From the NCBI GenBank assembly GCA_002811645.1, contig PDIP01000019.1, positions 169,281 through 233,280 on the forward strand: a stretch of 64,000 nt of DNA, given 5' to 3'. Below, one piece after another: positions 10,041 through 20,080 of this stretch (positions are counted from its first letter, which is position 1; every line of letters starts with the position of its first letter). The translations under genes were made by a program, and so were the position numbers. The notes under the pieces are model-generated. The model ran no database searches. It was given only the letters and a program-made list of their open reading frames with translations, and had not been told where the DNA came from. Origin of the DNA: Corallochytrium limacisporum. Its lineage: Eukaryota; Opisthokonta.

Positions 10041-11606
10041 ATGGTCTACGAAGCCAACTTTGCCGGCGTCTCCGTGAATGTCGACACCACGGTTCTGAGC
10101 GAGGCCGCCAGATCCTATGCTCCCATTGCCGGTGCTGCTCTGGGTGCATACCTTCTGGGCAAGGCCCTGCTCAATCGCACCCCCGCCTACAATACCAAGT
10201 TTGTTGGTAAGGTCCGCAAGGCCCCCACCACCCAGCAGTACCCGAGCATCGTCCAGGAACTGCGTGCTACGTACCTCTCCAATAAGACCAAGAGCATTGA
10301 ATGGCGTCAACAGCAACTGCTCGGTCTGCTTGAGTTTATGAAGAATCACCGTGACGAGATCGAGGAGGCCATGAAGAAAGACAACCTGAAAACCGAAGGA
10401 GAGCGGTTTTTGGAGTTGCGCATTGTCGAGGGATCCATTCGCCATGACCTGAAGCACTTCCAAGAATGGATGAAGGACGAAGCTGTAGGTACTCCGGTCT
10501 GGATGGCACCTGCCTCCAGCTACATTCGTCGTGAGCCTCTCGGTGTGGTACTGATCATTGCCCCCTGGAACTACCCAATGAACTTGACCGTCCAACCCCT
10601 TGCCCAAGCGTTTGCTGCCGGCAACTGCGCCGTCGTGAAGCCTTCCGAGCTGGCTCCTCACCAGAGTGCTGTGATGGCCAAGTATCTACCCCGCTATCTG
10701 GACAACTCTGCGTTCGCCATTATTGAGGGCGCGGTGGACGAGACCAAGGCTCTTCTAAATGAAAAGTGGGACTTTGTGCTGTTCACAGGTGGTACGGGTA
10801 TTGCCCGCATCATCAACCAGCAGTTGGCTGCAAGCCTGACTCCGGTCTGCCTGGAACTCGGTGGCAAGTCTCCTACTATTGTAGACAAGAACGTCGACCT
10901 GGCCGTCGCCTGCAACCGCATTGTCCAGGGTAAGTTCAACAACTGTGGCCAAACGTGCGTAGCTCCGGACTACGTTCTGTGTCACCGCGAAATTTACGAG
11001 GACTTCCTGAAGCAGATGAAGGAGACGGTGGAGAACTTCTATGGCCAGGATCCCCGGACTGGAGGATCCTACGCCCGTATCATCAATGAGCGCCACTTTG
11101 ACCGCGTGAGCAAGTACATCAAGGACGGTAAAGTCCTCGTTGGTGGCGTCACTGACCGTTCGGAGTGCTACATAGCCCCCACCATCCTTCGGGACGTCAG
11201 ACCTGACTCCAGTGTCATGAGCGAGGAAAACGAAATCTTTGGCCCTGTCCTGCCTGTCCTGCCAATGGACTCCATCTACGACGGTATCAAGTTTGTTAAC
11301 CAGCGGCCCAAACCTTTGGCCCTTTACGTCTTCTCCAAAGACTCCAAGGTTGCTGATCTCGTCAACCACTCTACGTCCTCTGGCGGTTTCTGCGTCAATG
11401 AAGCGGTTTTCCAGTTTGCCACCAATGAATTGCCCTTCGGCGGTGTTGGTGATGCCGGTCAGGGTCGCTACCACAGCAAGTATGGGTTCGATCAGTTCAG
11501 CCACCTTAAGAGTGTGATCGCGCGTCCATTCTGGGGAGACCTGTGGCTGCGCTATCCTCCATTCACCGGCATGGCCCGCGCTACGTTTGATCTGCTCATG
11601 CCTTGA
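10041..11606 (+). CDS. fatty aldehyde dehydrogenase, ALDH3 class, membrane-anchored
   Basis: A 521-residue NAD(P)-dependent aldehyde dehydrogenase of the ALDH3/HFD1 class, oxidising medium- and long-chain aldehydes to acids. The catalytic Cys is C306 (in GQTCVAPDY) and the general-base Glu is E272 (in LELGGKSP), 34 residues apart as in ALDH3. The NAD-loop IIAPWNYPMN is at 172-181, the FTGGTGIARI turn at 248-257, and EIFGPVLPV at 398-406. An Ala/Gly/Leu hydrophobic segment at about 27-44 looks like an N-terminal membrane anchor, while the animal enzyme is anchored at the C-terminus. The ATG at 10041 was chosen because family similarity begins soon after it; an in-frame ATG at 9846 would add 65 residues. 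The leader resembles that of the kynureninase gene. Confidence 0.9.
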   Translation: MVYEANFAGVSVNVDTTVLSEAARSYAPIAGAALGAYLLGKALLNRTPAYNTKFVGKVRKAPTTQQYPSIVQELRATYLSNKTKSIEWRQQQLLGLLEFMKNHRDEIEEAMKKDNLKTEGERFLELRIVEGSIRHDLKHFQEWMKDEAVGTPVWMAPASSYIRREPLGVVLIIAPWNYPMNLTVQPLAQAFAAGNCAVVKPSELAPHQSAVMAKYLPRYLDNSAFAIIEGAVDETKALLNEKWDFVLFTGGTGIARIINQQLAASLTPVCLELGGKSPTIVDKNVDLAVACNRIVQGKFNNCGQTCVAPDYVLCHREIYEDFLKQMKETVENFYGQDPRTGGSYARIINERHFDRVSKYIKDGKVLVGGVTDRSECYIAPTILRDVRPDSSVMSEENEIFGPVLPVLPMDSIYDGIKFVNQRPKPLALYVFSKDSKVADLVNHSTSSGGFCVNEAVFQFATNELPFGGVGDAGQGRYHSKYGFDQFSHLKSVIARPFWGDLWLRYPPFTGMARATFDLLMP

Positions 11607-13516
11607 AAAGGAGGTGTCTGCAGAGTATCATTACCATCCTTTTTCAAGCAATGTTTACACAATCCGTCACTTTATCCTATTGCATTGAAATGCTATACAT
11701 TCGGAGTCTTTTCATACTACACCAGAATGCTGCTCTTGATTGCTTTTGGTAACAGAAAATACTCAATGGAACTTTGTATATTGGAGTTATGCACCACTTC
11801 TTCACTTCTTTGTTTCAGCTGCCTCTCTGTTCCGTGCGGTGATTTCTTTGATCGCCAGACTTTGATCCTCGTCAATGCCACGGCCGCGCAGATCCAGCTG
11901 TGTTGTTCTTTAAGGCGTCTATCAGGCAGTAGGGTTTATTTCCAAGCGGCAGAAGCAAGGCACGCAACTTAGTTAAGAGATTCGTTGCCTTCGATGAGGA
12001 GGCACAGCTGACGGTCGGTCCGTCACGGACGAAGCTCTCCGTGAGCTTCAGAGTCCTAAAGTTGTCTGGCAGTTAGGTCTATCCATGTTTGCATCGAAAG
12101 ACCATGTCCAAGTACCCATCATTCTATCACATTACACTGTTTTGAGATGTACACCCGTACCACCAACCCTCCAAATGAAGTCTTCTCCCCAGTTTGAGGT
12201 AAGCCCTATTCCTGTGCCCACTCACTTCACCACGATCTGCGGGTCTTGATGGCAACCTTCCAGGAACTTTTGATCATTAGATTTCATACTGAAAATCATA
12301 ATGTTTAAATATAGACTCAACACCTCAAAAATGATTTTACTAATCAATTTATAAACAATTAGGTATATGAATCAAAAAATTAATCAAGACCACCCTATTA
12401 CCGCCTCTCCCGAATTCTTCCCCAAGGGGGAGAGAGAGACTGTCCATTACTTCCGTCCCCCTTCCCCTTTCTTGCGTCGGCATAAATTGCTGAGAGACCA
12501 CACTTCCCATGTGCCTCCACCGTGCCGTGGCAGAGTCTGCCGCCTTGTCTCCAGGCCTGTACTGCTGTACGCAGGAAACAGAGGCTCACCGGTGGAGACT
12601 TAAACCGGGGCCATACCAAAAAAAAACACTACGGAGCACAATGTCCGGTTCTCCACCTTCGGGAAAGGCGCACCTTCGAGCAGCAACACGAGTGGAGTGA
12701 AAAGCAAGAGAGCCAGAAATCACCACCTGCACTAGCTACTAACTAATCACAGAAGGCCGTGTTACCAAAACACAGGCGTCCGTACCAAAACGCCCGACGC
12801 TGGGGGCCATAACGACAGCCTTGTCACCTTCCCTGCCATAGATTTTCTACCCAACCAACGAACGCCCGTCCCTACCGGCACCTTTAGCCTGGCGCTCCTC
12901 CGGTGCGTGAGCGTTTCCTTCGGGAAGGAAAAACAGCCACTGCAAAGGCCTCAGGAGGAAGGGCCGGGGGCGCCCCAGGCGCAGTGGGCACCCAGTCACA
13001 CACACGCAACACACAGTCACCCCCCACACAGCAGTCTCCGCGCGCAAAAACAGCCAGGCCAGCGAATGAAAACACCGCCTCCGGAACCCCCTGCTTCTTT
13101 GTAAAGGTGTACTGCCTTCAGTGCCTGTGCCCTGGTAGCCACAATGTCCGGTGTTCTGTTACTACTGCGGAGCGAAAAAAAAAACAGCCACCGAACCAGC
13201 AACACACGGCGCACCACTCAATGGGAGAGCGCGTTCGGAGTTGACCGGGAGACAGGCACACACGCATGCAGAAGTGCACACATACCAGAGTTATGTTCTG
13301 TTTGGAAACACCGTTCACTTTGGTTTGTCGGTCCATGTGACTGGGCAAAGGTTTAAGAGACCACCGAGTGACTGTCCGTGGCAACTTGATAGTCTACCTT
13401 ATCAGCTATGGTTCCCATATCTTTCGTCATTGGGGCAAAAAAATTGAACCATAAAGAAGATCCTACTGTTATCAGTTTTGAATCGTTCAAGGAAACAGCA
13501 ACTGTAGTCAAAAAAA
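11607..13516. other. 1.9 kb intergenic region upstream of CCT1
   Basis: No gene seen. Two adjacent small hairpins lie at 12018-12049: a GTCCGT/ACGGAC palindrome and a seven-base GAAGCTC/GAGCTTC stem. An A/T-rich stretch runs from about 12270 to 12380. The part nearest CCT1 is GC-rich with many short C and G runs. Confidence 0.45.
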
Positions 13517-15193
13517 ATGGTACAGAGTAACATTCTCACGGTTGGTGGTAGCCGCAATACAGGTCAGAGCGTGCGTACACAGAATGTGACTGCGGCTATC
13601 TCAGTCGCAAACATTGTGAAGAGCAGCCTGGGTCCTGTCGGTCTCGACAAGATGCTCGTCGATGAGATTGGTGATGTCACTGTCACAAATGATGGTGCCA
13701 CCATCCTGAAGCTGCTCGACGTTGAGCACCCTGCTGCCAAGATCTTGGTGGAACTCGCTGATCTGCAAGACCAGGAAGTTGGCGACGGTACCACATCCGT
13801 TGTGATCCTTGCCTCCGAGCTGCTCCGCAACGCTGACGAGCTGGTCAAGGCCAAGATTCACCCAACTACCATCATCGCGGGCTATCGGTTGGCCATGAAG
13901 GAGTGTGTGAAGTACATTCAGGAGAACCTGCTGATCAAGACAGACAAGTTGGGACGGGATGCCATTGTAGCCTGTGCTAAGACAAGCATGTCAAGCAAGA
14001 TTATCAGCTCTGAGATTGACTACTTTGCTGAGCTGGTCGTGAAGGCAATGGAAAATGTCAAGCGAACTAGTAGCAGCGGTCAGGTGCGTTACCCAGTCAA
14101 GGCTGTCAACGTTCTCAAGGCGCATGGTGGCAGCTACCGCGACACCCAGCTCATCGATGGCTATGCCCTGAACTGTACTAAGGCCAGCCAGACAATGCCC
14201 AATCGCATCAAGGACGCCAAAATTGCCTGCCTAGATATTAATCTGCACAAGGTACGCATGCACTTGGGTGTTAATATTGTTGTGGATGACCCCGAAAAGC
14301 TTGAAGCCATTCGCCAGCGTGAAATTGACATTACGAAGGAGCGCATCCAGAAGATTCTGGCCACAGGTGCCAACGTTATTCTTACCACCAAAGGAATTGA
14401 TGATCTCAGCTTGAAATATTTTGTGGAGGCAGGGGCCATTGGTGTGCGGCGGTGCAAGATGGAAGACCTCAAACGCATTGCTCGGGCATCCGGTGCTACT
14501 CTGGTGAGCACTTTGGCTGACCTGGAAGGTGAAGAAACATTCACTGAATCTATGCTCGGTCATGCTGCCGAAGTGGCTCAGGAGCGCATCAGTGATGATG
14601 AACTGATCGTCCTACGCGGCATGAAGAACCACGGCTCGAGCTCTATAATTCTGCGCGGTCCCAATCTGTACGCTTTGGACGAGATGGAGCGCAGTGTACA
14701 CGATAGCCTGTGCGTGGTCAAGAGGGTGCTGGAGAGCAAGGCCCTGGTGGCCGGCGGTGGTGCAGTGGAGACTGCCCTGAGCATATATCTCGAGAATTTT
14801 GCTACCACGCTGCATAGCCGGGAGCAGCTGGCCATTGCCGAATTTGCCAAGTCCCTCTTGGTCATTCCCCGTGTCTTGTCCGTGAACGCTGCCAAGGATG
14901 CGTCCGACCTTATTGCCATTCTGAGGGCCTACCACAATGCTGCACAGACTGACAGCAGCAAGGTTGACCACAGGTTCATGGGTCTGGACCTGGTCAACGG
15001 TGTGGCACGCAACAACCGGGATGCTGGCGTGTTCGAGCCCGCTATTTCTAAGATTAAGTCCATTCGCTTTGCCACGGAGGCTGCTATCACCATTTTGCGA
15101 ATTGATGATCTCATCAAACTGACCCCTCCGGAGCAAGGCGAGCAGGGCATGGACTACCAGCAGGCCGTTCAGTCTGGTGCTTTGGACGGTTAG
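13517..15193 (+). CDS. CCT1: T-complex protein 1 subunit alpha (CCT1)
   Basis: A 558-residue subunit alpha of the cytosolic group II chaperonin CCT/TRiC, which folds actin, tubulin and WD40 proteins using ATP. Identity is shown by [17 protein letters not shown] (residues 37-53), the phosphate-binding VTNDGATIL (56-64), GDGTTSV (89-95, holding the catalytic Asp) and the GGGAVE motif near residue 412. Length equals the family norm (about 556). Equatorial, intermediate and apical regions are complete. The start is the first ATG, preceded by a run of A. It converges with the NDUFAF7 gene with 221 bases between stops. WD40 proteins encoded nearby (CstF-50, EIPR1) are typical CCT clients, but no functional link is implied. 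Confidence 0.97.
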   Translation: MVQSNILTVGGSRNTGQSVRTQNVTAAISVANIVKSSLGPVGLDKMLVDEIGDVTVTNDGATILKLLDVEHPAAKILVELADLQDQEVGDGTTSVVILASELLRNADELVKAKIHPTTIIAGYRLAMKECVKYIQENLLIKTDKLGRDAIVACAKTSMSSKIISSEIDYFAELVVKAMENVKRTSSSGQVRYPVKAVNVLKAHGGSYRDTQLIDGYALNCTKASQTMPNRIKDAKIACLDINLHKVRMHLGVNIVVDDPEKLEAIRQREIDITKERIQKILATGANVILTTKGIDDLSLKYFVEAGAIGVRRCKMEDLKRIARASGATLVSTLADLEGEETFTESMLGHAAEVAQERISDDELIVLRGMKNHGSSSIILRGPNLYALDEMERSVHDSLCVVKRVLESKALVAGGGAVETALSIYLENFATTLHSREQLAIAEFAKSLLVIPRVLSVNAAKDASDLIAILRAYHNAAQTDSSKVDHRFMGLDLVNGVARNNRDAGVFEPAISKIKSIRFATEAAITILRIDDLIKLTPPEQGEQGMDYQQAVQSGALDG

Positions 15194-15414
15194 ATTCGGA
15201 AGACTGGCCCGGCACAGAAGAACCTATGAACGCTATAGGTATCGTCTATCCATGTGCCACATTTTCGGAAAAGCATATCTTAGGGGGGAAACGGTAATGT
15301 GTATCTTCAGTTTCTCCCAGAAATGTCTACAAAAGAATAATGTACACGTAGTACGTCCAAATCACTTGTTTTGCCAGTTGTAGGTTCAATTTCTTTATTG
15401 CGTTTCACTCCCAT

Positions 15415-17109
15415 TCATTTTCCAACTGGCTGCTTGTCGTCCACCTTGGCCGGAAATCCAGGCAGAGCGTGCATGCCAGCCGCTGTGGCCGGATCTCCAG
15501 CAATTAGTGCCATGACCTTGAACCGCTGTCCCATCTGCCTCGAAAGGTAGGCGTAGCCACGCTTCAGGCGTTTCTGAGTGTCGGGGTCCCTATTCTCTTC
15601 CAACAGCTTGGACAGGCGGACTCGGATTCCCATGTTGTGAAGCCATTGAGATTGTGTTATGGGTCCGACAGTGCCAAAGGTTAGGGAAAGACGAGTGCCT
15701 GAGCTGATCATACTGCTGACCTTAGCTGGATTGGTGTTGCCTTGTGACTGCTCTAGGACCGCCGCAAACGCGTCCTTAGCCGCAGCCCGGAGCCATGCAA
15801 AGTCCACGTCTGCTGTCAAATCACAACTTCCCGGAGAGGTGAGGACATTCGGTTGGAGCTTGTGGTTCCGATAGCCGCGCAGAGTATCGCCTCCGGGCCC
15901 GTCGCGGCCGTAGTCAACGATTAGAGCAGTACCACCAACACTGTTGACATGCAGCAGGCGATCACGTACAATCCGTTGCACCTCCTCCCAGGCGCTGGGG
16001 CAGACTTCGAGAATTGTGCCTGTCGGAAGCCTTTCGCAGGCCTCCGCAAGAGTGAGGCCCGCGGCCTCGATCGCTCGAGGTGGTAGGGCGCGGGAAGTGA
16101 GAGTGGCATTGGTGCCGACAACAAGACGGAATGGGCCGTCGTCGCTGCTCGTGTGGCTGGAGTCGTTTGCGTGGGTTGCTTCGGGTACGGGATCCTTGAG
16201 ATCGACAAGACGTTCACGCCAGGTTTTGTCATCAGACAATTCAAAAACGTGGACTGGGAGTGCGTCGAAGAATTCCTGAGCGACAAAGGCCGAAAAGGTC
16301 CCAGGTTGTGGATCAGGCAGATCGACAGAAGACGCGTACCAGTGTACTGTGAAAGAGCCGCGAACAGTAACACCGGAATAGTACGGATAGCCGTCTGCAT
16401 TCCTTTCGATTTTAGTGCCCTGGTCCTTCAGTCTGACGCCCTCGATGCTTCTGGCAAGGGCAGTTTCTTCGACTGACGAAGACTTTCCACACAGCGTATC
16501 AATCTGTCGCTTAGCCATGCTCGGACTGACCTCGACAAGATGCAGGCATGGCCTGGGCATGGTGGACTTGGTCTTCGTCCCCGATCCCATGATCATATCA
16601 AACACGCGCACCACATCCGCTGCCATGGTGCCATGTCCCGGTCCCAGTTCGATAAGATCAAGCCTTTTGACTGAGCTAGGTGCGAGACATACCTGTTGTA
16701 GTGCCGCAATCTGCCAGATTCCGACGAGCTCTCCAAAGATTTGGCTCAGCTCCGGTGAAGTGACAAAATCGCTCGAGTCGACGTCGCTGCCCAAGACACT
16801 GCGGCTGGCTGATGAGGACTCGGCCCCTGATACCTGCTGAGGCCGAGTGTAGTACCCTCCAAGGGGACTAGTCAAGCAATTGCCCATCCATTCCGCCAGA
16901 GTCATGGAGCGTAGCAGCCTAACCCGGTCAACGAGGTGCTGCTGGAGCGACGGGAAGTCACTTTTATTGCTGGGCTGTGACTGGTCATGGCAGTACCATC
17001 TCTGACACTTTATCGCAGCCATGCATCCTTGCAGTGGTCTCGCTATCGCTGGAAACGGCACAACTATTCCTCTCCAACCGGACAGTTTAGCGATCCCACG
17101 TGAAAACAT
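15415..17109 (-). CDS. NDUFAF7: NDUFAF7/MidA-type SAM methyltransferase, mitochondrial
   Basis: A 564-residue protein of the NDUFAF7 (MidA) family. In animals it methylates an arginine of complex I subunit NDUFS2 early in complex I assembly in the mitochondrial matrix. The basic N-terminus (MFSRGIAKLSGWRG) fits a mitochondrial presequence. Family blocks are the PLGGYY substrate region (82-87), DFVTSPELSQIFGELVGIW (114-132), the SAM-binding ELGPGHGT (154-161), a downstream VEVSPSMAKRQ, AQEFFDALPVHVFE, and LIVDYGRDG. It is longer than the animal protein (about 440) because of Ser-rich insertions, for example near residues 95-112. The ATG at 17109 is the first. The family call is firm; the complex I role is inferred. 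Confidence 0.9.
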   Translation of the reverse strand: MFSRGIAKLSGWRGIVVPFPAIARPLQGCMAAIKCQRWYCHDQSQPSNKSDFPSLQQHLVDRVRLLRSMTLAEWMGNCLTSPLGGYYTRPQQVSGAESSSASRSVLGSDVDSSDFVTSPELSQIFGELVGIWQIAALQQVCLAPSSVKRLDLIELGPGHGTMAADVVRVFDMIMGSGTKTKSTMPRPCLHLVEVSPSMAKRQIDTLCGKSSSVEETALARSIEGVRLKDQGTKIERNADGYPYYSGVTVRGSFTVHWYASSVDLPDPQPGTFSAFVAQEFFDALPVHVFELSDDKTWRERLVDLKDPVPEATHANDSSHTSSDDGPFRLVVGTNATLTSRALPPRAIEAAGLTLAEACERLPTGTILEVCPSAWEEVQRIVRDRLLHVNSVGGTALIVDYGRDGPGGDTLRGYRNHKLQPNVLTSPGSCDLTADVDFAWLRAAAKDAFAAVLEQSQGNTNPAKVSSMISSGTRLSLTFGTVGPITQSQWLHNMGIRVRLSKLLEENRDPDTQKRLKRGYAYLSRQMGQRFKVMALIAGDPATAAGMHALPGFPAKVDDKQPVGK

Positions 17110-17773
17110 GGTTACAAATTTGTGTGTACGAATGCTCCCAAACGCTACATGGTCCTGCTGTAGTCACTGTGAACAACGCAGCTATGGTATTGGACCACAA
17201 ACCAGGGTCATACAGTAAAGAACTCCTCTTGATGGTTTCCGACTTACATACCTGCCCCTCGATTCAGTGAGCAGTCGGTCATCGCGGACTGGGAACCAGC
17301 CAATCGCTAAGGGAATGCATACCGCCCAAAGCTGGCTCGGTTCGATTGCGAAGGGGCCCAATTTGATTATCAGATTATATGATTTACACATCAATGATTT
17401 TATATTATTGATTATTATGTAAGGGGGTCTTCAATTTCGTTCGAAGGTGGTGGAAGAGATTCCAACCGTTCAGACTCTCTCAGCCAGGCGAGCTTTGGTA
17501 GTGAAAGTACTACATTTCCACATGCTTGTTCTCGCTTGCACATACGGTTGCTCTGTGAATCTGTGAGTTCTTTCAGCTGGCTGTTGTTTCAATGTCGCTA
17601 ACAGTGTCACTGACATCGTTTTGAGACTACAAGAAAGAAGCATCCACCATCTGGGAAGTGTATGCTTGGTGAATCGGCTGTTGGATCGTGAATGTGATCC
17701 ATCACCATGTTCACAGCAACAAAGGCTATTCAGAAGGTGATGAGAAGTATATAGAATTAGTCCACGATTATCC

Positions 17774-18448
17774 ATGATTGTATGGCGTGAAATCTCATCC
17801 ATAGTGCAATTGGTATTTAAGGGAGATCATTCCATTAGATTACCACAGTCGCCCGCCAAAGAAAATGAGAGGTTGCACGCGGCCAACAGAGATAGAGACC
17901 TCCGTGTATTGTTTGACTATTCTTCAGACGTTCAGAGGATTTCGGCATTCTGTGTGCCACAGAAAGATCTTCCCAGCAAACGTAGAGTTGCCACGACCGA
18001 ACACAAGGGTGACCAAATAGATCAATTTATTGGACGACATCCGGTCCGGTGTTCGCACATGGTAGATTGCAGTCTTTTTGGTAGGCCCCTGATATTTATT
18101 GATTCTAGAACCGGTTTGGCACAATATCCCCTTCCTATCTTGGCCATGCTAGATAGAGAACTGTATAAGCATAAGGTTGCGAGAGAGCTGGACGAGCATG
18201 GAACCATACCTCAGTTGGTTCAACTAAGGATGTTACATGTAAACTACCGCGGGGGAATGGCCATCATCACCCCCATCAGCACATCAAGACCAACCATCAA
18301 CAACCATCACAGTCAAACGCCTAAGGTGCGGGCGGATATCAGCTCCCCTGCGGATATACCATCGTCGATGAACTTGCTGTACTGGATGTGTACCGATAAT
18401 GGTGACGCTCTATCCCCTTTTCCGGACTCAGGTTATAGAATCATGTAA
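17774..18448 (+). CDS. uncertain 224-codon reading frame
   Basis: An ATG-started frame in a gene-poor region. No family is recognised. The translation is basic with no clear domain, membrane segment or repeat. It lies just upstream of a fragment that resembles a retroelement protease, so it might be part of a decayed element, or a chance frame. Comparison with a related genome would decide. Confidence 0.2.
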   Translation: MIVWREISSIVQLVFKGDHSIRLPQSPAKENERLHAANRDRDLRVLFDYSSDVQRISAFCVPQKDLPSKRRVATTEHKGDQIDQFIGRHPVRCSHMVDCSLFGRPLIFIDSRTGLAQYPLPILAMLDRELYKHKVARELDEHGTIPQLVQLRMLHVNYRGGMAIITPISTSRPTINNHHSQTPKVRADISSPADIPSSMNLLYWMCTDNGDALSPFPDSGYRIM

Positions 18449-18549
18449 CGAACTCCTGCGCACCGTTCGCCATGCTCCAAGAGTCTCAATCTGTGGCATC
18501 AGTTTGACGGGGTGCCCGCGCCCGAAGGATCCGCGTTTGTCCTCCTTGA

Positions 18550-18813
18550 AGAAGAATTGGGTCCCAAATAGTAAAGGCACATTCAATTCCGCAGATTGGC
18601 CTGAATGTTTGCCTCTGCAACATTGCTGATTGCAAAAGTGGGATGGACACCGGCAGTGAACTCGTGCAACCGCAGCTAATCAATCCATTTGACACGTTCA
18701 CGGTGCCTATTGGAGGGGCCCTTGAGCAGTTCTGTATTCCTTACTTCTTCTCCCTTCACCTCCTCTCCGGTTTCATACCTTCCAAAAGCAGGAATCTAGA
18801 AATTCTATATTTC
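18550..18813 (+). pseudogene. possible decayed retroelement aspartic-protease fragment
   Basis: The frame 18550-18813 translates to a stretch ending in hydrophobic residues that contains MDTGSELVQPQLINPF, in the setting IPQIGLNV...IADCKSG before it. This resembles the DTG(S/A) active-site region of retropepsin-like proteases of Ty3-type elements. There is no ATG at its start, it is preceded by a stop, and no reverse transcriptase or integrase was seen nearby, so if real it is a broken fragment. The match rests on a short motif and could be chance. Confidence 0.25.
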
Positions 18814-19499
18814 TAAACATTGCTGTTCGAACAGTAATGGCTTAGAAAAAGGATTAAAGGGGGGTCGTATTTCCATATTAGAACTACCTAGCTCTCCACT
18901 GCCGGAGGAAAAGAGCCGTGAGCCCCCGCACAACCCCTGGCCCTCCCCCTCTTTCCTTCCCCCCCCCCCTTTCTTTCTCTTTAATTCCTAGGCCAGTGTG
19001 AAACACTGGGGTCTACAGTCGGAGTCTATTTTTTATTCCACACCTTGTCCAGCACCACCTCTGAGTGGTGGCGGACCCACCCCCACACTCTCAGCCCCCC
19101 CTGTCTCTCATTAGATTGACTAGGATGTATGAGTCCTTTCGGCGAACATACTGAGCCAACCAAAACCACCGGCCCCTTCGCATCTGTTCCCCGGCACGCT
19201 TTCCGGCTTGGGTCGGGGTTTCTGGAGGACCAACCTCGGAAAATGGAAACCCCCATCCAACTCCCCCACACCGCTACTGCGAGTCTGCCGGCTTTCCTCT
19301 GGAGAATGCGGCTTGTGTGATTGGTGGGTCAAAATAGTGTGATGAACTGGAGAGAATGTAACCGCTGCCTTTTCCGTGTGGAGAGCAGCAGTCTAAGCTG
19401 ATTTCGAACAATGGGCATGTTGGAGTGGGAAAGAAATCAAAACTTTGGTTCCCTCCTTTCCGTTGGATTGGGGGGATGAATCCGGCACATGTCTTTTCT

Positions 19500-19542
19500 C
19501 CCCCCCCCCCCATCGGGGGCATGGGGGACCAGGGGCGGGGGG
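19500..19542. other. poly-C run followed by G-quadruplex candidate
   Basis: A twelve-C run (19500-19511) is followed after three bases by four G runs on the same strand: 19515-19519, 19523-19527, 19532-19535 and 19537-19542, with loops of 3, 4 and 1 bases. This fits the classic G-quadruplex pattern, and the C run could also pair with the G runs as a hairpin. Confidence 0.6.
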
Positions 19543-20080
19543 CTCGGGAGGAAAAGTTGTGAGACTTTGGAGGGGAGGGAGACGCGTATGATTGACAATC
19601 AGTACTTGGGCCCCCAGTGATGATGGGTTCAGTATAGCGGAGTATTGGGAAAGGAAGGGGACGGCCTTTTGCCTACATACTAAATGATGTCATGAAAAAT
19701 AGGGATAACAGGCGAGGGGCGAAGATTGTGAAGAAGGGCAAGCGTGACTCAGCGGATGCTATGATAACTATGTATTTTTATATTTTCGGAACTATTACGA
19801 TGCTATGCAGATGTACATGTGAAAAGATGCAGCAGCTCATCCACAGGATGTCTAGAGTATGTTGGAAGTGGTTCTCGTAAGATGCTATGTGCAGGATGTG
19901 CAGTCAAGCTAATAATCTAAGTGTCACCGGGAATCCACGTCCCGTGATCACAGGAGGTCAACTCCTTTCTTACAGAGCAACCTGGCTCGTTGTTCATGGA
20001 CCATCGCCGGTGTTCTGATGATCCTGCTTCTGTGTTAGTGTTTTTGTGAAATGTTTTTGATACCCCTGTGATGAGGATAC

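Larger units (their letters stand above)
17110..20080. other. 3 kb gene-poor region downstream of forkhead gene
   Basis: No secure gene. It holds an uncertain 224-codon frame at 17774-18448, a possible retroelement protease remnant near 18550-18813, an eleven-C run at 18959-18969, a twelve-C run at 19500-19511 and, directly after it, a strong G-quadruplex candidate at 19515-19542. Confidence 0.5.

Noticed and set aside
9720-10661. 313-codon minus-strand frame overlapping the aldehyde dehydrogenase
   Set aside because: It overlaps the N-terminal part of a clear enzyme gene on the opposite strand and has no family features.
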